The notes: generated from the sequence alone by a model not told the origin. DNA of 64,000 bases from Taudactylus pleione (GCA_031769625.1 JAUIMM010000002.1:2170001-2234000), one strand, 5' to 3'. Positions 9,727-20,602 are shown, numbered from the stretch's first letter. Numbers and translations: made by a program.

Positions 9727-10827
9727 TATGTGTGTACTATTGGTGGTATGACAGAGTAGTTGTACACACCAGCAGGATGCCCTGAGCCAGTGAACAGCCC
9801 AGTACTTAACCAGTGGGGTGTTTCATTCAGCAGTAATGTGATTAGTACAGCCGCACTCACAGTTATGCATACACAGGCTCTTGAGATGGAGCGCAGCTGA
9901 AGTGGAGTTACAGGTGACCAGTTGGTGACTGTATGTGGGGAGTGGTGGAAGATGCAAGCCGTATCAGCGGTTGTAGCAGGATGGTACACGTGGTAATAGC
10001 AGGGTCACTCTGGAGCTTTGTGGGGCACGTCTGTGTGTTGTCGGGCATGCCGTATAGACGGTAGCCATCTTGGTTAGGGATTAAAGCCTCCCTACTGGAG
10101 AATAGTTAGAGATGTAAATGAATTACCTTGTCTATTTACATCAAAAATAGAGAGATGGCCTGGCACCTAGATTACATCAAATGTTACCTGAACAGCACTA
10201 TCCAAGATTCAAAGCTGCTTGTATAGGGAACCCTGTTTGTTGAGTTGTACACAAGCATTTGAGACAAGAGAGACAGAATTAGCCCAAGAAGTCAGAACAA
10301 ACTTGTGCTGAGGAGACATGTTTGGAAGTCTTGCTTACTGCAAGTGCCTCGCCCTAACCATCCCTCCTAGTGCCTAATCCAACGATAAGTGCCTAACCCT
10401 AACGAAAAAAACCACATATCGGCCATTATTGTGTCGTACATTCCATTGTTTACTTTTTGACTATGTTGACGTTTTGTAACTGTTGATCTTCATCCATGTC
10501 GACCGTTTGTACCTGTCGACTTTTGTACCTGTCGACCTATTGCTCGTCTACCAGTTGGTGTCTACCTAGACACTGTCGACCTTTTCATTTTCTATCTATT
10601 GACTGCCATCCTATTGGCATAATCAATTGGGTGCAAAATAAAGTAAAATTATTATTGAATCCTAATCCTGCTAAGATTGCGGCACCAATAGTTTGAACCA
10701 TAGCTATTAATAATAAGGGGATACTAACTTACATACAGCATGTCTATGTATTGGTAGTGGACCAACCAGTATATGTAGGTGCAGACAGATTTATTTCTGT
10801 AGTTGCCAGTGTTTAGCTGACATACAG

Positions 10828-10831
<4 letters not shown>

Positions 10832-10880
<49 letters not shown>
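10832..10880. repeat. (GA)n microsatellite
   Basis: About 24 uninterrupted AG dinucleotides. Confidence 0.95.
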
Positions 10881-10882
<2 letters not shown>

Positions 10883-10929
10883 AAGTAAATCTATATTCAG
10901 CTCATGATTTATATGCCTCTGGTACTTAT

Positions 10930-11098
10930 GGGTCTATTTATTAAGCCATGGATGGAGATAAAGTATACAGAGATAAAGTACCAACCAACCAGCTCCTAAC
11001 TGTCATTTTTCAAACATAGCCTGTGACATGACAGTTAGGGGCTGATTGATTGACACCTGCTTACTTTATCTCCATCCAAGGCTTAGTAAATAGACCCC
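10930..11098. mobile_element. Intact MITE of the GGGTCTATTTANTAAGCC family
   Basis: The left end GGGTCTATTTATTAAGCC and right end GGCTTAGTAAATAGACCCC are inverted repeats. GAGATAAAGTA near the left pairs with TACTTTATCTCC near the right, and the middle holds CAAACATAGCCTGTGACATG. It is the reference copy for the broken relatives in this window. It lies about 80 bp downstream (on the gene strand) of the caveolin exon at 11178-11297, inside that gene's first intron. Confidence 0.8.
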
Positions 11099-11177
11099 AA
11101 AGTCCGGTACATAAACAGTACACTTGGGTAATCACCAACAAATTTGACATTCAAGCAACTCACCCCCTCTCACCTAC

Positions 11178-11297
11178 CTGCACCACCTCCTGATTGATAT
11201 TCTTGGGGTCCCTCTGAACCAGGTCGATCTCTTTGGTGATGGTCTCGGTGTGGGATTTGCTGTCCTTTGCCGGCTCTGGTTGCTGGATTTGGGCCAT
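11178..11297 (-). CDS. CAV3: Caveolin (CAV3-like), first coding exon
   Basis: Read on the minus strand, ATG at 11297-11295 opens 40 codons ending in a splice donor GTAGGTGAG (rc of 11169-11177), phase 0. The C-terminal half reads TKEIDLVQRDPKNINQEVVQ, the N-terminal caveolin signature just before the FEDVIAEP block, which should start the next exon. An in-frame TGA lies 14 codons upstream of the ATG with no good acceptor between, so this is a first exon. Caveolin-3 has a 38-codon first exon ending at the same place and has PKNIN; caveolin-1 has PKHLN and an upstream YTVPIREQ-type segment that is missing here. The product would be a hairpin membrane protein that coats caveolae. Exon 2 was not found between 1 and 11168, so the intron exceeds 11 kb or the rest lies outside. 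Odd residue: Q for the usual N in LVNRDPK. Confidence 0.75.
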
Positions 11298-11660
11298 GTT
11301 CTGCGAGTTGGTCTGTCTTACCCACCTCCTACTCAGTCAGTGTCCTACAGCTTCTGCCCCTATCTGAAACTGACTAGGGAGCTGGAAATACACAGAGGGT
11401 CCGCCCTCTCCCACCTTAACTCATCCCTGCCCTTGTGCCACTTGGAGAGCTGGCACATGTTTCTCTATTTCCTAGGTAAAAAAACAAATAATGATTATTA
11501 CTGTAGGACTGGTTGTGATTTTGAATCTATAAATTTATAGGTGTCCTTTTTATACCACTCTCTTGAAAGTGGAAATAGAGAGGCAGACAGCCACTCTCCC
11601 AGCTCTGTACACCTGTTTTTCTTTGTGAGTTTTTTCCTTAAATAAATTCTATGGTGTTTC

Positions 11661-11880
11661 TTTACTAAAAGTCGATTATAATAGTTTTTGATCAATTTAA
11701 AATCGATTCAAATAGATGAAAATCGATCAACATTGATGTTGTATTTCTGGGGCTAAATCACTCATTACTAACAGACAATTTTTGATTTGGTTTTTTCAGT
11801 ATTAGTAAATGTGTGATTTAGCCCCAGAAGCACAACATCGATTAACATCTATCAAAATTGATTAAAATCGACCTTTAGCA
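11661..11880. mobile_element. Palindromic MITE with GATTTTGATN/TCGAT arms
   Basis: TCGATTATAATAG...AAAATCGATTC and GGGGCTAAATCAC on the left are mirrored by GTGATTTAGCCCC and GATTAAAATCGAC on the right around a centre near 11790. Most of the 220 bp can fold into one hairpin. No target duplication was identified. Confidence 0.6.
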
Positions 11881-11893
11881 AACATATCTCTAA

Positions 11894-12483
11894 GGGCCTG
11901 ATTCAGAGCCGCTTGTAAGCGGCCGCTCATTCGCTCCGAGCGATGTTCGCAGATGCGTATGGGCTGTAATGTGCATGCGCCAACCAGTCAGTGCGGTCGG
12001 AAATCGTGTGCTCGCAAAATAGCGAATGCCTGCTAATATGAGTGACAGAATGAGGCGTTTGTGGGTGGCAACAGAGGAAGGTGCTTGAAAACGGGGAGTG
12101 GAGATCCGAACGCAGGCGTGCCAAACGGTCAAAACGGGTGTTTTAAGGGTGTGCATAATTAACAAAGCAGCGTCATCGACCACGTCACTTGGTTGTCTTT
12201 TAGCCTGAACTGCTCGCATGATTGCGGTAGGAAAATGCTACCACAAGAATAGCGAGCAGTTCATACGCCGTTCGATGTACTCGATTAATCTAATAAACAG
12301 CGGAGATGACGTATGATGCGAGCGGCCAGGGGGCGTTTTTTCAAAATAGCGAGCGCATGTTTCATTTGCTCGTTCAGACATAGAGGCGTCAACAGACCGC
12401 AAAGAGCGAGCGCTTAATTTAAATATCCGGCCCCTTTTTCAGAACGACCGTCCGCAAATAGCGCCCGGCTCTGAATCAGGCCC
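11894..12483. mobile_element. PIF/Harbinger-like MITE, second family (F)
   Basis: GGGCCTGATTCAGAGCCG at 11894 and CGGCTCTGAATCAGGCCC at 12483 are perfect 18-bp inverted termini flanked by a perfect TAA duplication (11891-11893, 12484-12486). The termini match those of the hairpin-chain family, but the 590-bp interior is different and lacks the hairpin series. It probably uses the same transposase source. Confidence 0.88.
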
Positions 12484-12486
12484 TAA

Positions 12487-13316
12487 GAGCCGTATTCAAT
12501 TTGAGACGAGCCGCGATACTTTTTTGCGTCCCAGACTTTTCGCCTACTTCGTGCCCACTTTACCCCGTATTCACTTTCAAGGTACGCGAAAACGGGACCC
12601 GGCGAATCTTGAACAGGCAGAAAGTACTGTCAGATTTGGGGAAATCAGCCTGACACCCCCCAAAAGATGCTCTGACATGGGGGTTAGCTATGGTTACCCC
12701 CAATTTGGCTTGCTGAAGGTACTTGGTGTTTTTAAACGGGCTCAATAGCTGCTAAATAGCGTTTTTCTATACCTGATGCAGAATAGTATTCAGGAGTATT
12801 TTTTCCAGAAAATAACTTATCCCAGCAAATTTGGGGTACTTGAAAATGGGGGTCAGCATATTTAAAAGTTGCTAAAGTGAAGTTGAAAAAATCGTGAAAA
12901 ATCCACCTTCCGCAAGCACCTCCAATCACAAAAACACTTGGGGCATATTTGGGGACCCCCCCAGAGGCAAGTTCGCTAGTTTTTAACTTTGTACCCAACT
13001 TCTTTTTTTTTTGCCCCCTTTTTCAAAGTCATTCTCTTGGGTGTCCTTAAGTGTATTTTAAAACATTTTTGACACAGTTTACCTCTGAAGGCTGCAAGGG
13101 GGTTCCCGCAACGTTGCACCCCAAAACCCCAATGCTGCACTTTTTTCCACCTGCTATTCATATGCGAAACTTTTTGCCTAGTACATTGCATTGACTTTCC
13201 GCCTAGGCGGAAAGTCTTTCAAATTGAATATGGGGTAAAAGCAAAACAGGCGAAAATGACATCATCGGCGAAAAAGTATCGCGGATCCGGACTATTCGCC
13301 TCAAATTGAATACGGG
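12487..13316 (+). mobile_element. MITE of the GCCGTATTCAATTTGAG family, fuller copy
   Basis: GCCGTATTCAATTTGAG just after 12488 is mirrored by CTCAAATTGAATACGGG near 13313. Subterminal GCGATACTTTTTTGCG and GAAAAAGTATCGCGG also pair. It abuts element F directly. It is the inverted counterpart of 1-576. It contains an AATTTGGGG/CCCC-rich interior and a T run at about 13001. It is non-coding. Confidence 0.75.
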
Positions 13317-13342
13317 CCTATGTCTTTGTTAATACACATTTT

Positions 13343-13880
13343 GGCCCTCATTCAGAGCCGTACGCTCTGAGCAGAGCGCACGCTCTGAATGAGGGCCGTC
13401 CTCCATAACTATGGAGCGTCCTCCTGGACGCTCGTATAGCTGTGGGTCACCACCCACAGCCTATACGAGCGTGCAGTTTGATGGCCGCGATGGTCTTGAC
13501 CATCGCGACCATCGAAACTGCGAGCCGGAGCCTGCGGTTGAGTTTTTCAACCGCAAGGCCCGTAGTGATTTTGGCTCTATCAGAGCCAAAATCACTCCCA
13601 CTGACATCACTAGTGATGTCAGTGGGCCGGCTTCTGACGGTAGGCGTTCCCTTAGGAACGCCCCCGTCAGAGAGGCACGCCCACCAAAGGGGGCGTGCAG
13701 TCAATCAACATCGACAGCACGCCCCCTTTGATCAGACACAACGAGCGAAGGAAAGTCCTTCGCTCGTCGCGTCTGGCGCATGCGCACGACGGAGCTCCCT
13801 CCATCGTGCGCATGCTCAGTGCAGAACATCGACCCACTTGCGAGCGGACAGCCGCTCGCGAGTGGGTCTGAATCAGGCCC
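13343..13880 (-). mobile_element. Hairpin-chain MITE, copy D (full length, inverted)
   Basis: GGCCCTCATTCAGAG at 13343 and CTGAATCAGGCCC ending at 13880, flanked by TTT on both sides (13340-13342, 13881-13883). Hairpins in order: h11 13343-13397 (15-bp perfect arms), a small CTCCATA hairpin 13401-13416, h10 13428-13472 (about 20 bp, one indel), h9 13474-13520, h8 13533-13555 (9 bp), h7 13564-13596 (15 bp perfect), h6 13597-13626 (a perfect 30-bp palindrome), h5 13634-13670, h4 13685-13730 (14 bp perfect), h3 13741-13767 (12 bp perfect), h2 13778-13815 (17 bp, one mismatch), h1 13831-13868 (17 bp, one mismatch). Nearly every base lies in a hairpin. Confidence 0.9.
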
Positions 13881-13979
13881 TTTGTTTCTATATAAACCTA
13901 TTTTCTCCAATAGTGATTTTGGGCTTAAATGTCAGCAAATTGAGTGTGTGCTCGTGACCAGGGGAGTGACTATAGCATA

Positions 13980-14353
13980 AAGGTGCGTACACACGGTACT
14001 ATTAAAATGGACGATATGAACGATATAAATAATATTTTTCGGTGCCCAACGACCTGCGATGCGGGGGCACGTATGGTCGATATCGACCATTGCCCGTGCA
14101 TGCAGGCCAACCTGGTCGATATCGACCAGGTTAGTATAGGGACCCACGATCGTTGATTGCGGATTGCTATAGTCGTTGGTGAGTTTGGTGGTGTGCTGGA
14201 TGATCGATATCGACAAGGTTACTATAGGGACCCACGATCGTTGATTGTGGATCGCTATAGTCGTTGAGTTGGTGGTGTGCTGGTTGATCGATATCGATCG
14301 CCCAGCACATTCGGGACGATATCGTTATCGATCGTCCCGTCTGTACGCACCAT
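13980..14353. mobile_element. TA-target MITE with GGTGCGTACACACGG termini and CGATATCG motifs
   Basis: AAGGTGCGTACACACGG at the left is mirrored by CCGTCTGTACGCACCAT at the right, with TA on each side (13978-13979, 14354-14355). The interior has an imperfect tandem duplication of about 88 bp (from about 14128 and about 14217; shared core TATAGGGACCCACGATCGTT) and five or more GATCGATATCGAYC palindromes. The termini resemble those of the 1211 and 56793 elements. Confidence 0.75.
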
Positions 14354-15109
14354 TAGGCACATATAGAAAGTTGTATATAATGAAATCACTGTGTACGCAA
14401 TGTAGCACAATGAGATATTTACTGTTATGTCTTTATATCTATGTACATTATGCTGGGGGTTCTACAGCCTTCTATGTGCCCCTCACCCTTCTTACAACAT
14501 CCATAGACTGTACAGTACGACAGGATTTTTTAAAAATATAATTCTTCCCACAAGCCCATAGTTATAAACTAGTTCATATGAGAATAGCACTAGCTCTACC
14601 AATAACTGTAGTTAGTGTCTAATGAGAGGGCTGAGTTAAGTTTGTAGGAACATAAAGGACAATCCCCATTATACATGTCATTGGGTCTCACTTATACAGC
14701 AGCCCCTATCTCCATGGCATCTGTCAGTGTTCAGTTCAGCAGTCACTAATGCTTTATTTAGCCCTGCTTTTCCCACGTGTAATGTGATGCTGGGGATGTC
14801 TCCTCTGCCTGCTGTGGTATAAATTCTTCACTCGCATGCGACATAGCTGCCTTGGGATCGTCCTGTGGTAGTGGCATCAGAAATAGGTCGGATCCATAGG
14901 GTGGCCATAGACACAACAACCTGACTTATTTTTGGAATGCGCCTCTGGTTTATCTATAATTAGACACAGTTACAATTTTAGCATTCACGTTGCATTCTCA
15001 TTTTTTTTTAATTAGTGATCATATTATGAGCAAATAATTGTTTTACACATTATAACAAACTAGTACTTTGGAGCCGTCACCCGTCACGTCGCTATTGTTC
15101 TCGGCATGG

Positions 15110-15320
15110 CAGGTCCCCCTCCCTCATCTTCCCCCATCTCCCTCTCTCCCCCATCTCCCTCTTCCTACCATCTGTTTCTCGCTACCCCTATTCTTCCCAA
15201 CTCATTCTCTCCTCCTCTTCCCCTCACCTTTCTCGCTCTTCCCCTCTTCTTCCCATCTCTCTCGCCTCCCTTCCTCCCATCCCTCTTTCTCTTCCCCTCT
15301 TCCTCCCATTCCCACTCCCT
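15110..15320. repeat. Pyrimidine-rich low-complexity tract
   Basis: CCCCTCTTCCTCCCATCTC-type sequence. It gives a 182-codon open frame of Pro/Ser/Leu that runs on into the hAT element, and is not a gene. Confidence 0.75.
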
Positions 15321-15324
15321 AGTC

Positions 15325-15700
15325 CAGGGTTGGGGAACCTTTTTTACTGCCGAGGGCCATTTTATATATTACATTATTCGCGGGCTGGTGCAGGCCACAC
15401 CCCGGCCATGTGATGTCACACGGGGCGGGGCCACATTGGCCGGTGATCACAGCAATGCCTGGAGCATCCTGAGGATGCCCTGGGGAGCTCTAAGGGCAGT
15501 GGTGTACCATCTGAAGCGTCCTAAGGACACTCCAGAGCGTCCTAAGGACACTCCAGACACTGCTGCAAAGATTCTGGATGCAGTGTGCCATTCTAGGCAA
15601 CCTGCTAGCCAGATGACGCTAGCAGAAAAAAGCTCAGAGGGCCAGACTAAATGATTCCAAGGGCCTTATACGGCCCCCGGGCAGGAGGTTCCCATCCCTG
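15325..15700. mobile_element. hAT-type MITE (CAGGGTTGGGGAACC)
   Basis: CAGGGTTGGGGAACC at 15325 is mirrored by GGTTCCCATCCCTG at 15700. The flanking octamers are CCCTAGTC and CTCTAGTC (7 of 8 identical), an 8-bp duplication as expected for hAT. Subterminal GAGGGCCATTTTATA pairs with GGGCCTTATACGGCCC. Inside, GAGCGTCCTAAGGACACTCC is directly repeated. Confidence 0.85.
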
Positions 15701-16480
15701 CTCTAGTCCTAATTCCCCTTTCTCTCTCTGAAATAGCTTCCCACCCCTGTGTCATATATTAGAATAGTGAGAGTTTGGACATCATCATGTAGATGGGACC
15801 TGTTTGAGGGAGGGAAATTCTTCCATGAGTGGAGGTGAAGCACCCGGTTTGCAAGACCTTCTTAGGTTCAATACGGGACATTCTCTTCCAACATTCCTTC
15901 CTAATTATGTCCTGTTTAAGAGAACTGTCCACAAGGAGTGCAAAAATGTCTTATGCTGCAATATGCATTCCCCAATGTCTCCCTAAATATGTAAAAAAAA
16001 AATGCTTCATTTGTGAGGTAAATCGAAATACAGTTTTGACCGTGTGGACAGCAAATGGTTAGTCAACCTCATGCTGTCATGACGACGGGCCTATTTTTAT
16101 GTGGAGGCCTGAAGCTGTAGCTCCGTCCGCCCCATTGTTAATCTGGCCCTGCCTAGACTGGCACCATAGCAGATTATGGGGTCTAGTTACTAAGCAGTGT
16201 TAGGAGACAAAGTGAAAAGTGATAAGGTGCCAGCTAATCAGCTCAAAACTGTCATTTTTCAAACACAGCCTGTAAGCTGGCAGTTAGGAGCTGTTAGGAG
16301 TACCTTATCACTTTTCACTCTGTCTCCTAACACTTGAAGATGGGCGGTAGAACTGCGCTCTCGTTGACTAGGGGGTGGTGTGTTGTGGTTTCGGAGTGCT
16401 GCACCTTTGTGTGGGAGTACCTTTCCCGCACTGAATGCGTATGGGGGTAGGGGGTTAAGGTGCTCTCTTCCTGCTAGTAG

Positions 16481-16606
16481 TGGTGATGGTGATGACTTGT
16501 GTGTGTTTGTGAGTGGTGTTAATTGGAATGTTTCACCACCACCACCAGAAGAAACATTCCAATTAACGCCACTCACAAACACACACAAGTCATCACCATC
16601 ACCACT
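16481..16606. repeat. 55-bp-arm hairpin inside a larger inverted repeat
   Basis: GTGGTGATGGTGATGACTTG...TGGAATGTTTC and its complement pair over 55 bp with one mismatch around a CACCACCACCACCAG loop. The flank TATGGGGGTA...CTTCCTGCTAGTA at about 16438-16480 pairs with TACTAGCAGGAAGACC...TACCCCCATA at about 16888-16920, so the hairpin and the LINE tail both sit inside an outer inverted repeat. Confidence 0.85.
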
Positions 16607-16889
16607 ACATTTTAGAATGTAAGCTCTCACGAGCAGGGCCATCTACCCTCTTGTGCTTCTCCTTACTATAGTGTCATTTACTTCTTACTCACCACTAGGG
16701 CACCTAACACTTGGTTGCTTATGCTCTGTTGCTTATCTGGGTGATATGGTCGCTAATGTAGCAATATATATTAACCATGTCCTGTATTGTATTGTTCTGT
16801 AAGTCACTTGTATACAATTTGTTTTTGTACTTTGTAAGGCGCTGCGGAACACTTGTGGCGCCATATAAATAAATGATAATAATAATAAT
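16607..16889 (+). mobile_element. L2/CR1-like LINE 3' tail
   Basis: The sequence has the vertebrate LINE tail words AATGTAAGCTCTCACGAGCA, GGCGCTGCGGAAC and GGCGCCATATAAATAAATGA and ends in (ATAAT)n. It is 5' truncated and non-coding. A reverse copy lies at 17353-17600. Confidence 0.75.
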
Positions 16890-17352
16890 ACTAGCAGGAA
16901 GACCGCACCTTACCCCCATAAGTCTCCTAACACTGCTTAGTAAATAGACCCCTGTATAATACAGACATACTTTAATAGAATACAAATGCGTTAAAGAAGT
17001 TTAATTGGACAGCTTCATTTTCAAATTTTCTGCCATTCCCTATTTGTATTATAAATCGGTTTAGACAGCTACAGCCAAATTTCACTTATAATATTGTCAC
17101 TCACACATTTTCATTTTCTTAAAATATTATTTAAAATAATCAGATACTAAAATCAGAAAACTTGGACAGTTTTAATTTAAGTAAATCAATATACATATAT
17201 AAATAAATATATTTTTTTAGGACTGCTAATATTTAAATTAAGATCATTAACAGTTACTTAATCAGTGACACAAATAATAGACATTTATCAGAATCATATT
17301 AGAACCAAATTGCATCACTTACACGTGAATGACAGCTTGATGCAGCTGTACC

Positions 17353-17600
17353 ATTTATTATTCTTATCCTTTATTTATATGGCGCCACATGTGTTCCACA
17401 GCGCCTTACACAGTACATAAAACTAATAAGTGAACAAAAAAAACACCCCAGTAACTTACAGTACAGTGAAGGACATTATATACATAGCTGCAACAGTGAT
17501 TAAAACACTCGCAATAAGCAGCAGGGACTTGGCAGAGATGTGTTAGGTGCCCTTATGAGGAGTAAGGAGAAGCACATGAGGGAAGAGGTGATTTTGTTGT
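17353..17600 (-). mobile_element. L2/CR1-like LINE 3' tail, reverse orientation
   Basis: On the minus strand it reads CTTCTCCTTACTCCTCATAA, GGCACCTAACAC, GTAAGGCGCTGTGGAACA and GGCGCCATATAAATAAAGG, ending in (ATAATAA). It is the same family as 16607-16889. Confidence 0.75.
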
Positions 17601-18439
17601 ATACGATCTGCTATTAATTATTGTTAAATAAAATTGTTTTCATAAAATCACTGGGGGATGCTTAACATTGGTGCATAAGAAATATCATCCAATACAAAGC
17701 AAGAAAACAAACTTGATAATTTTTTTAAATAAATGTTGAAGTCGAATGCAGCATATGGCTGGTTTCTATAACTGCATTTTCTGTAGGAATCTGAATGCCA
17801 ATAATACAAAATTCGGTCTCACAGATCTTGGGAGAACGGCAACATTCCTCACATCATCCTGGAGGTAACTGGGACAAAATTAGGGGTCTGCAAGCAAAGA
17901 GAGGTGTGGTTACGACATTTCAGGGTAATGCCGGATACTTTTGTAGCACTAGGCCACTCCCAATATACCTTCCTTCTCCTAAAACACCATAGAATTTCTG
18001 TACGCACCAGAGGAGTAGAATGAGGACATACCTTCCAAATTTGTCTAGACAAATGTGGCAACTAACAGGATGGTGGGACATTCCCCTTTCGAATGGGGAC
18101 AATGTATACTGCAATCCCCATCAATTGCCTATGCACTGCTGTTTTGCTTATTAAATAATTCTCTTTATTAAATATTAAGTAAGCTCCATTTGGCGGCATG
18201 AATTTTCTTCTTTGTCCTGGCTGCCAGTTGTGTGGCTATCAGGGTGCCGTTGGGCATCTTCTGGGTGGGCACTTAACTTCAAAACAGGGTCTGATTGGTC
18301 GGCGCCTTGCGGCCGGTTATAACGTTTTGCTGCCCTGCTCATCAGAAGCTGAGAATTTCTCCCATTCTCCCAGGTTGCTCCTGATGTTCTCTGCTTTGAC
18401 CTGGCCTAATCTCAGCTAAATTAGTGGAAGTACGCTCTA

Positions 18440-18670
18440 TGCTACCTGACCTTGGCTACATTATTGGAATACTGTACTTTGTCTGCTACCTGTCCTGACA
18501 TTGGATATATTATTGGAATACTTTGTCTGCTACCTGTCCTGACCTTGGCTACATTATTGGAATACTTTCTCTGCTACCTGTCCCGACATTGGATACATTA
18601 TTGGAAAACGCTGTCTTCTACCTGTCCTGACCTTACTGGAAAAATGCTGTCTGCTTCTTGTCTTGACTAA
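18440..18670. repeat. 44-bp minisatellite, about five units
   Basis: Units contain CTACCTGTCCTGACNTTGG followed by AYATTATTGGAATACTTTGTCTG. The first and last units are shortened. A 72-codon open frame across it is a by-product. Confidence 0.8.
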
Positions 18671-19593
18671 GTTACACTCACTACCAGCCTGCCTGGAACC
18701 ACTACTAGTCTCCATATTCCTGCACTAGCTGGCATTTCGATAAGTCTCTACTACTCGGTACCTTAAGTCCTAAGGGCATCCGCGTATCTGTATCAAGCTC
18801 AATGGAAAAAAAACAGCTTGCTATAGAGAAGAACCCAATAAATCTGGTTCCTAGGGATTAATCTAATGTTCAGTGGAAGCCTTTATAAAGCCTAGAGAAT
18901 AAGAAGAAACATCAAAATAACAATTAAATATAAAAGAAAAATATTCAATGCCACAGTCAGGTTTATTCTGTTAATCCTTTAAATAGTGATAAATATGAAT
19001 AGTATTAGCGCAATGTATATAAAGTTGTAAGGGCTTCACCATTCAGTAGTACTGCAATTAGGACAAGCAACGTTGATTAGTAGTACATCCACTATAAAGT
19101 TGTTAGTTTAACTCTACATAGGTCTCTATACTGTGGAAAAAGAACTCCTCTCTATCGGTCAGTAATTACAAGTCCCAAGCAAGGAAATGGGGTTAGTATA
19201 GTTAGAAGTTAATAAGTTTGTCACTTTCCATATAGAGGTTTTACTTCCATCCTATTAGTACACCTGGGTTATTCACTTGGAATTCGGTGGAGTAGCCCTG
19301 CAGCGTGGGCAAATGTACTCAATGTATTGGGCTCAGCTTCAGTGTTATCCGCATAAGTGGCCCCGCCATACACGATGATAACAAAAGTTCCTGCAATCCA
19401 AGATGATACAATGATTCCATATACATATGATCCATATAATGATCAGTGTATGAAACCTTTCTGTTTTATTATGTTGTGCAGACTTTGGGGATAATGCAAA
19501 GTAGACTGTACAGTCAGTTTTGCAGATGAGTCTTGTACGTTTTTGCACTGCAGATGCCCTGTAACGTCTGCAACTAGAGCTGTACGCAGGTTG

Positions 19594-19831
19594 ATAGAGC
19601 CAAAAGCACTCCAGGGCTTGCGGCAGACGAGACCCTACCACAAGGGTCTCGTCGCAAGCCCGATGGTCGCGATGGTCTTGACCATCGCGACCATCTTTTT
19701 GGCCACTCGCTATAGCTGTGGGTGGTCACCCGCAGCTATGCGAGCGCCCAGGAGGCCGCTCTAAAATCAGGAAGGACGGCCCTGATTCAGAGCGAGCGCT
19801 CTGTCAGAGCGTCCGGCTCTGAATCAGGGCC
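19594..19831 (+). mobile_element. Hairpin-chain MITE, copy E (half, broken at a hairpin apex)
   Basis: It starts with AGAGCCAAAAGCACTCC, the second arm of h7 only (compare AGAGCCAAAATCACT in copy D). It then carries intact h8 (GCTTGCGGCAGACGAGACCC and complement), h9 (GATGGTCGCGATGGTC), h10 (CTCGCTATAGCTGTGGGT) and the terminal h11 ending CTGAATCAGGGCC at 19831. Hairpins h1-h6 and one terminus are missing, so the break lies at the tip of h7. Confidence 0.8.
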
Positions 19832-20356
19832 AAAATCCGGATTGTCTACAGTGCATACCAACGCTGAAATTCTACCACCATCTGGTACGTAGGCTCATAG
19901 GCCTCTATTTGCTGCTTTATTTATGCTGGTATATGCTAATTATATGTTCTATCATTTTATCTGCTGATATATGTTTATGTATGGTCAAATGTGGACCGAA
20001 TAAGTTGTTACTTTTTATATGCAAGATTACGCTATGTTCCTCTCTCTCTCTTCTATATTACATATATTTGGAGTTTGACGACCACTGACACTCAAAAGAT
20101 TAATGTAATCAGTTTTACCTTATTTATCTAATTTATGTATTTACATGCTCCTCTTGTTGATTTATTCATTTATGCTTCTTACCATTACTATATTTTGTGG
20201 ATTAGCGCCATAGGTTTTACACACCAGACTTTTCGGATCTCATTATTTCTTTGGGGTTTTAAGGTAACCCCTGTGTTTTAACCTAGGCTACTTTCCCAAG
20301 GGCGCTAAGGAAGTAGTATTTTATCACATTCTTATATTATGAAGTGTCAGAGAGTA

Positions 20357-20602
20357 AAGCTGGCCACACACTAGACCAACTTAGATCCAACCAGCCAACT
20401 TGTTGATTGGTTGGAATGAGAATCTGGTAACGTATGGGAGTTTGTTAAATGTTTGATCTAAACTCTTTATTCAAACAACAGTTTTGGTCCATTTTCCAGC
20501 ATCTGGGAGCAAATTGCTGATTGTATTCCTTACCAGATTTTCATTCCAACCAATCAACAAGTTGGCTGGTTGGACAGATAATCTTTAGATGTGTGGCCAG
20601 CT
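20357..20602. mobile_element. TA-target MITE (AAGCTGGCCACACAC)
   Basis: AAGCTGGCCACACACTAGA and its mirror TGTGTGGCCAGCT bound the element, with TA on each side (20355-20356, 20603-20604). Long subterminal arms containing AACCAGCCAACTTGTTGATT pair across the middle. It sits about 360 bp downstream of the caveolin-2-like stop codon. Confidence 0.75.

Larger units (their letters stand above)
16176..16952. mobile_element. MITE (GGGGTCTAGTTACTAAGC) split by a 586-bp insert
   Basis: GGGGTCTAGTTACTAAGCAG starts the host element and CTGCTTAGTAAATAGACCCC ends it. TGTCTCCTAACACT at 16320 and AGTCTCCTAACACT at 16920 bracket the insert, either as a target duplication or as the host's own repeated arm sequence. 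Confidence 0.7.

Noticed and set aside
11178..11297. Caveolin-1 exon 2
   Set aside because: No upstream YTVPIREQ-like segment or acceptor, an in-frame stop lies upstream of the ATG, and PKNIN is caveolin-3-like; kept only as an alternative.
15106..15654. 182-codon open frame
   Set aside because: It starts in a pyrimidine tract and runs into a hAT MITE; no protein motif.
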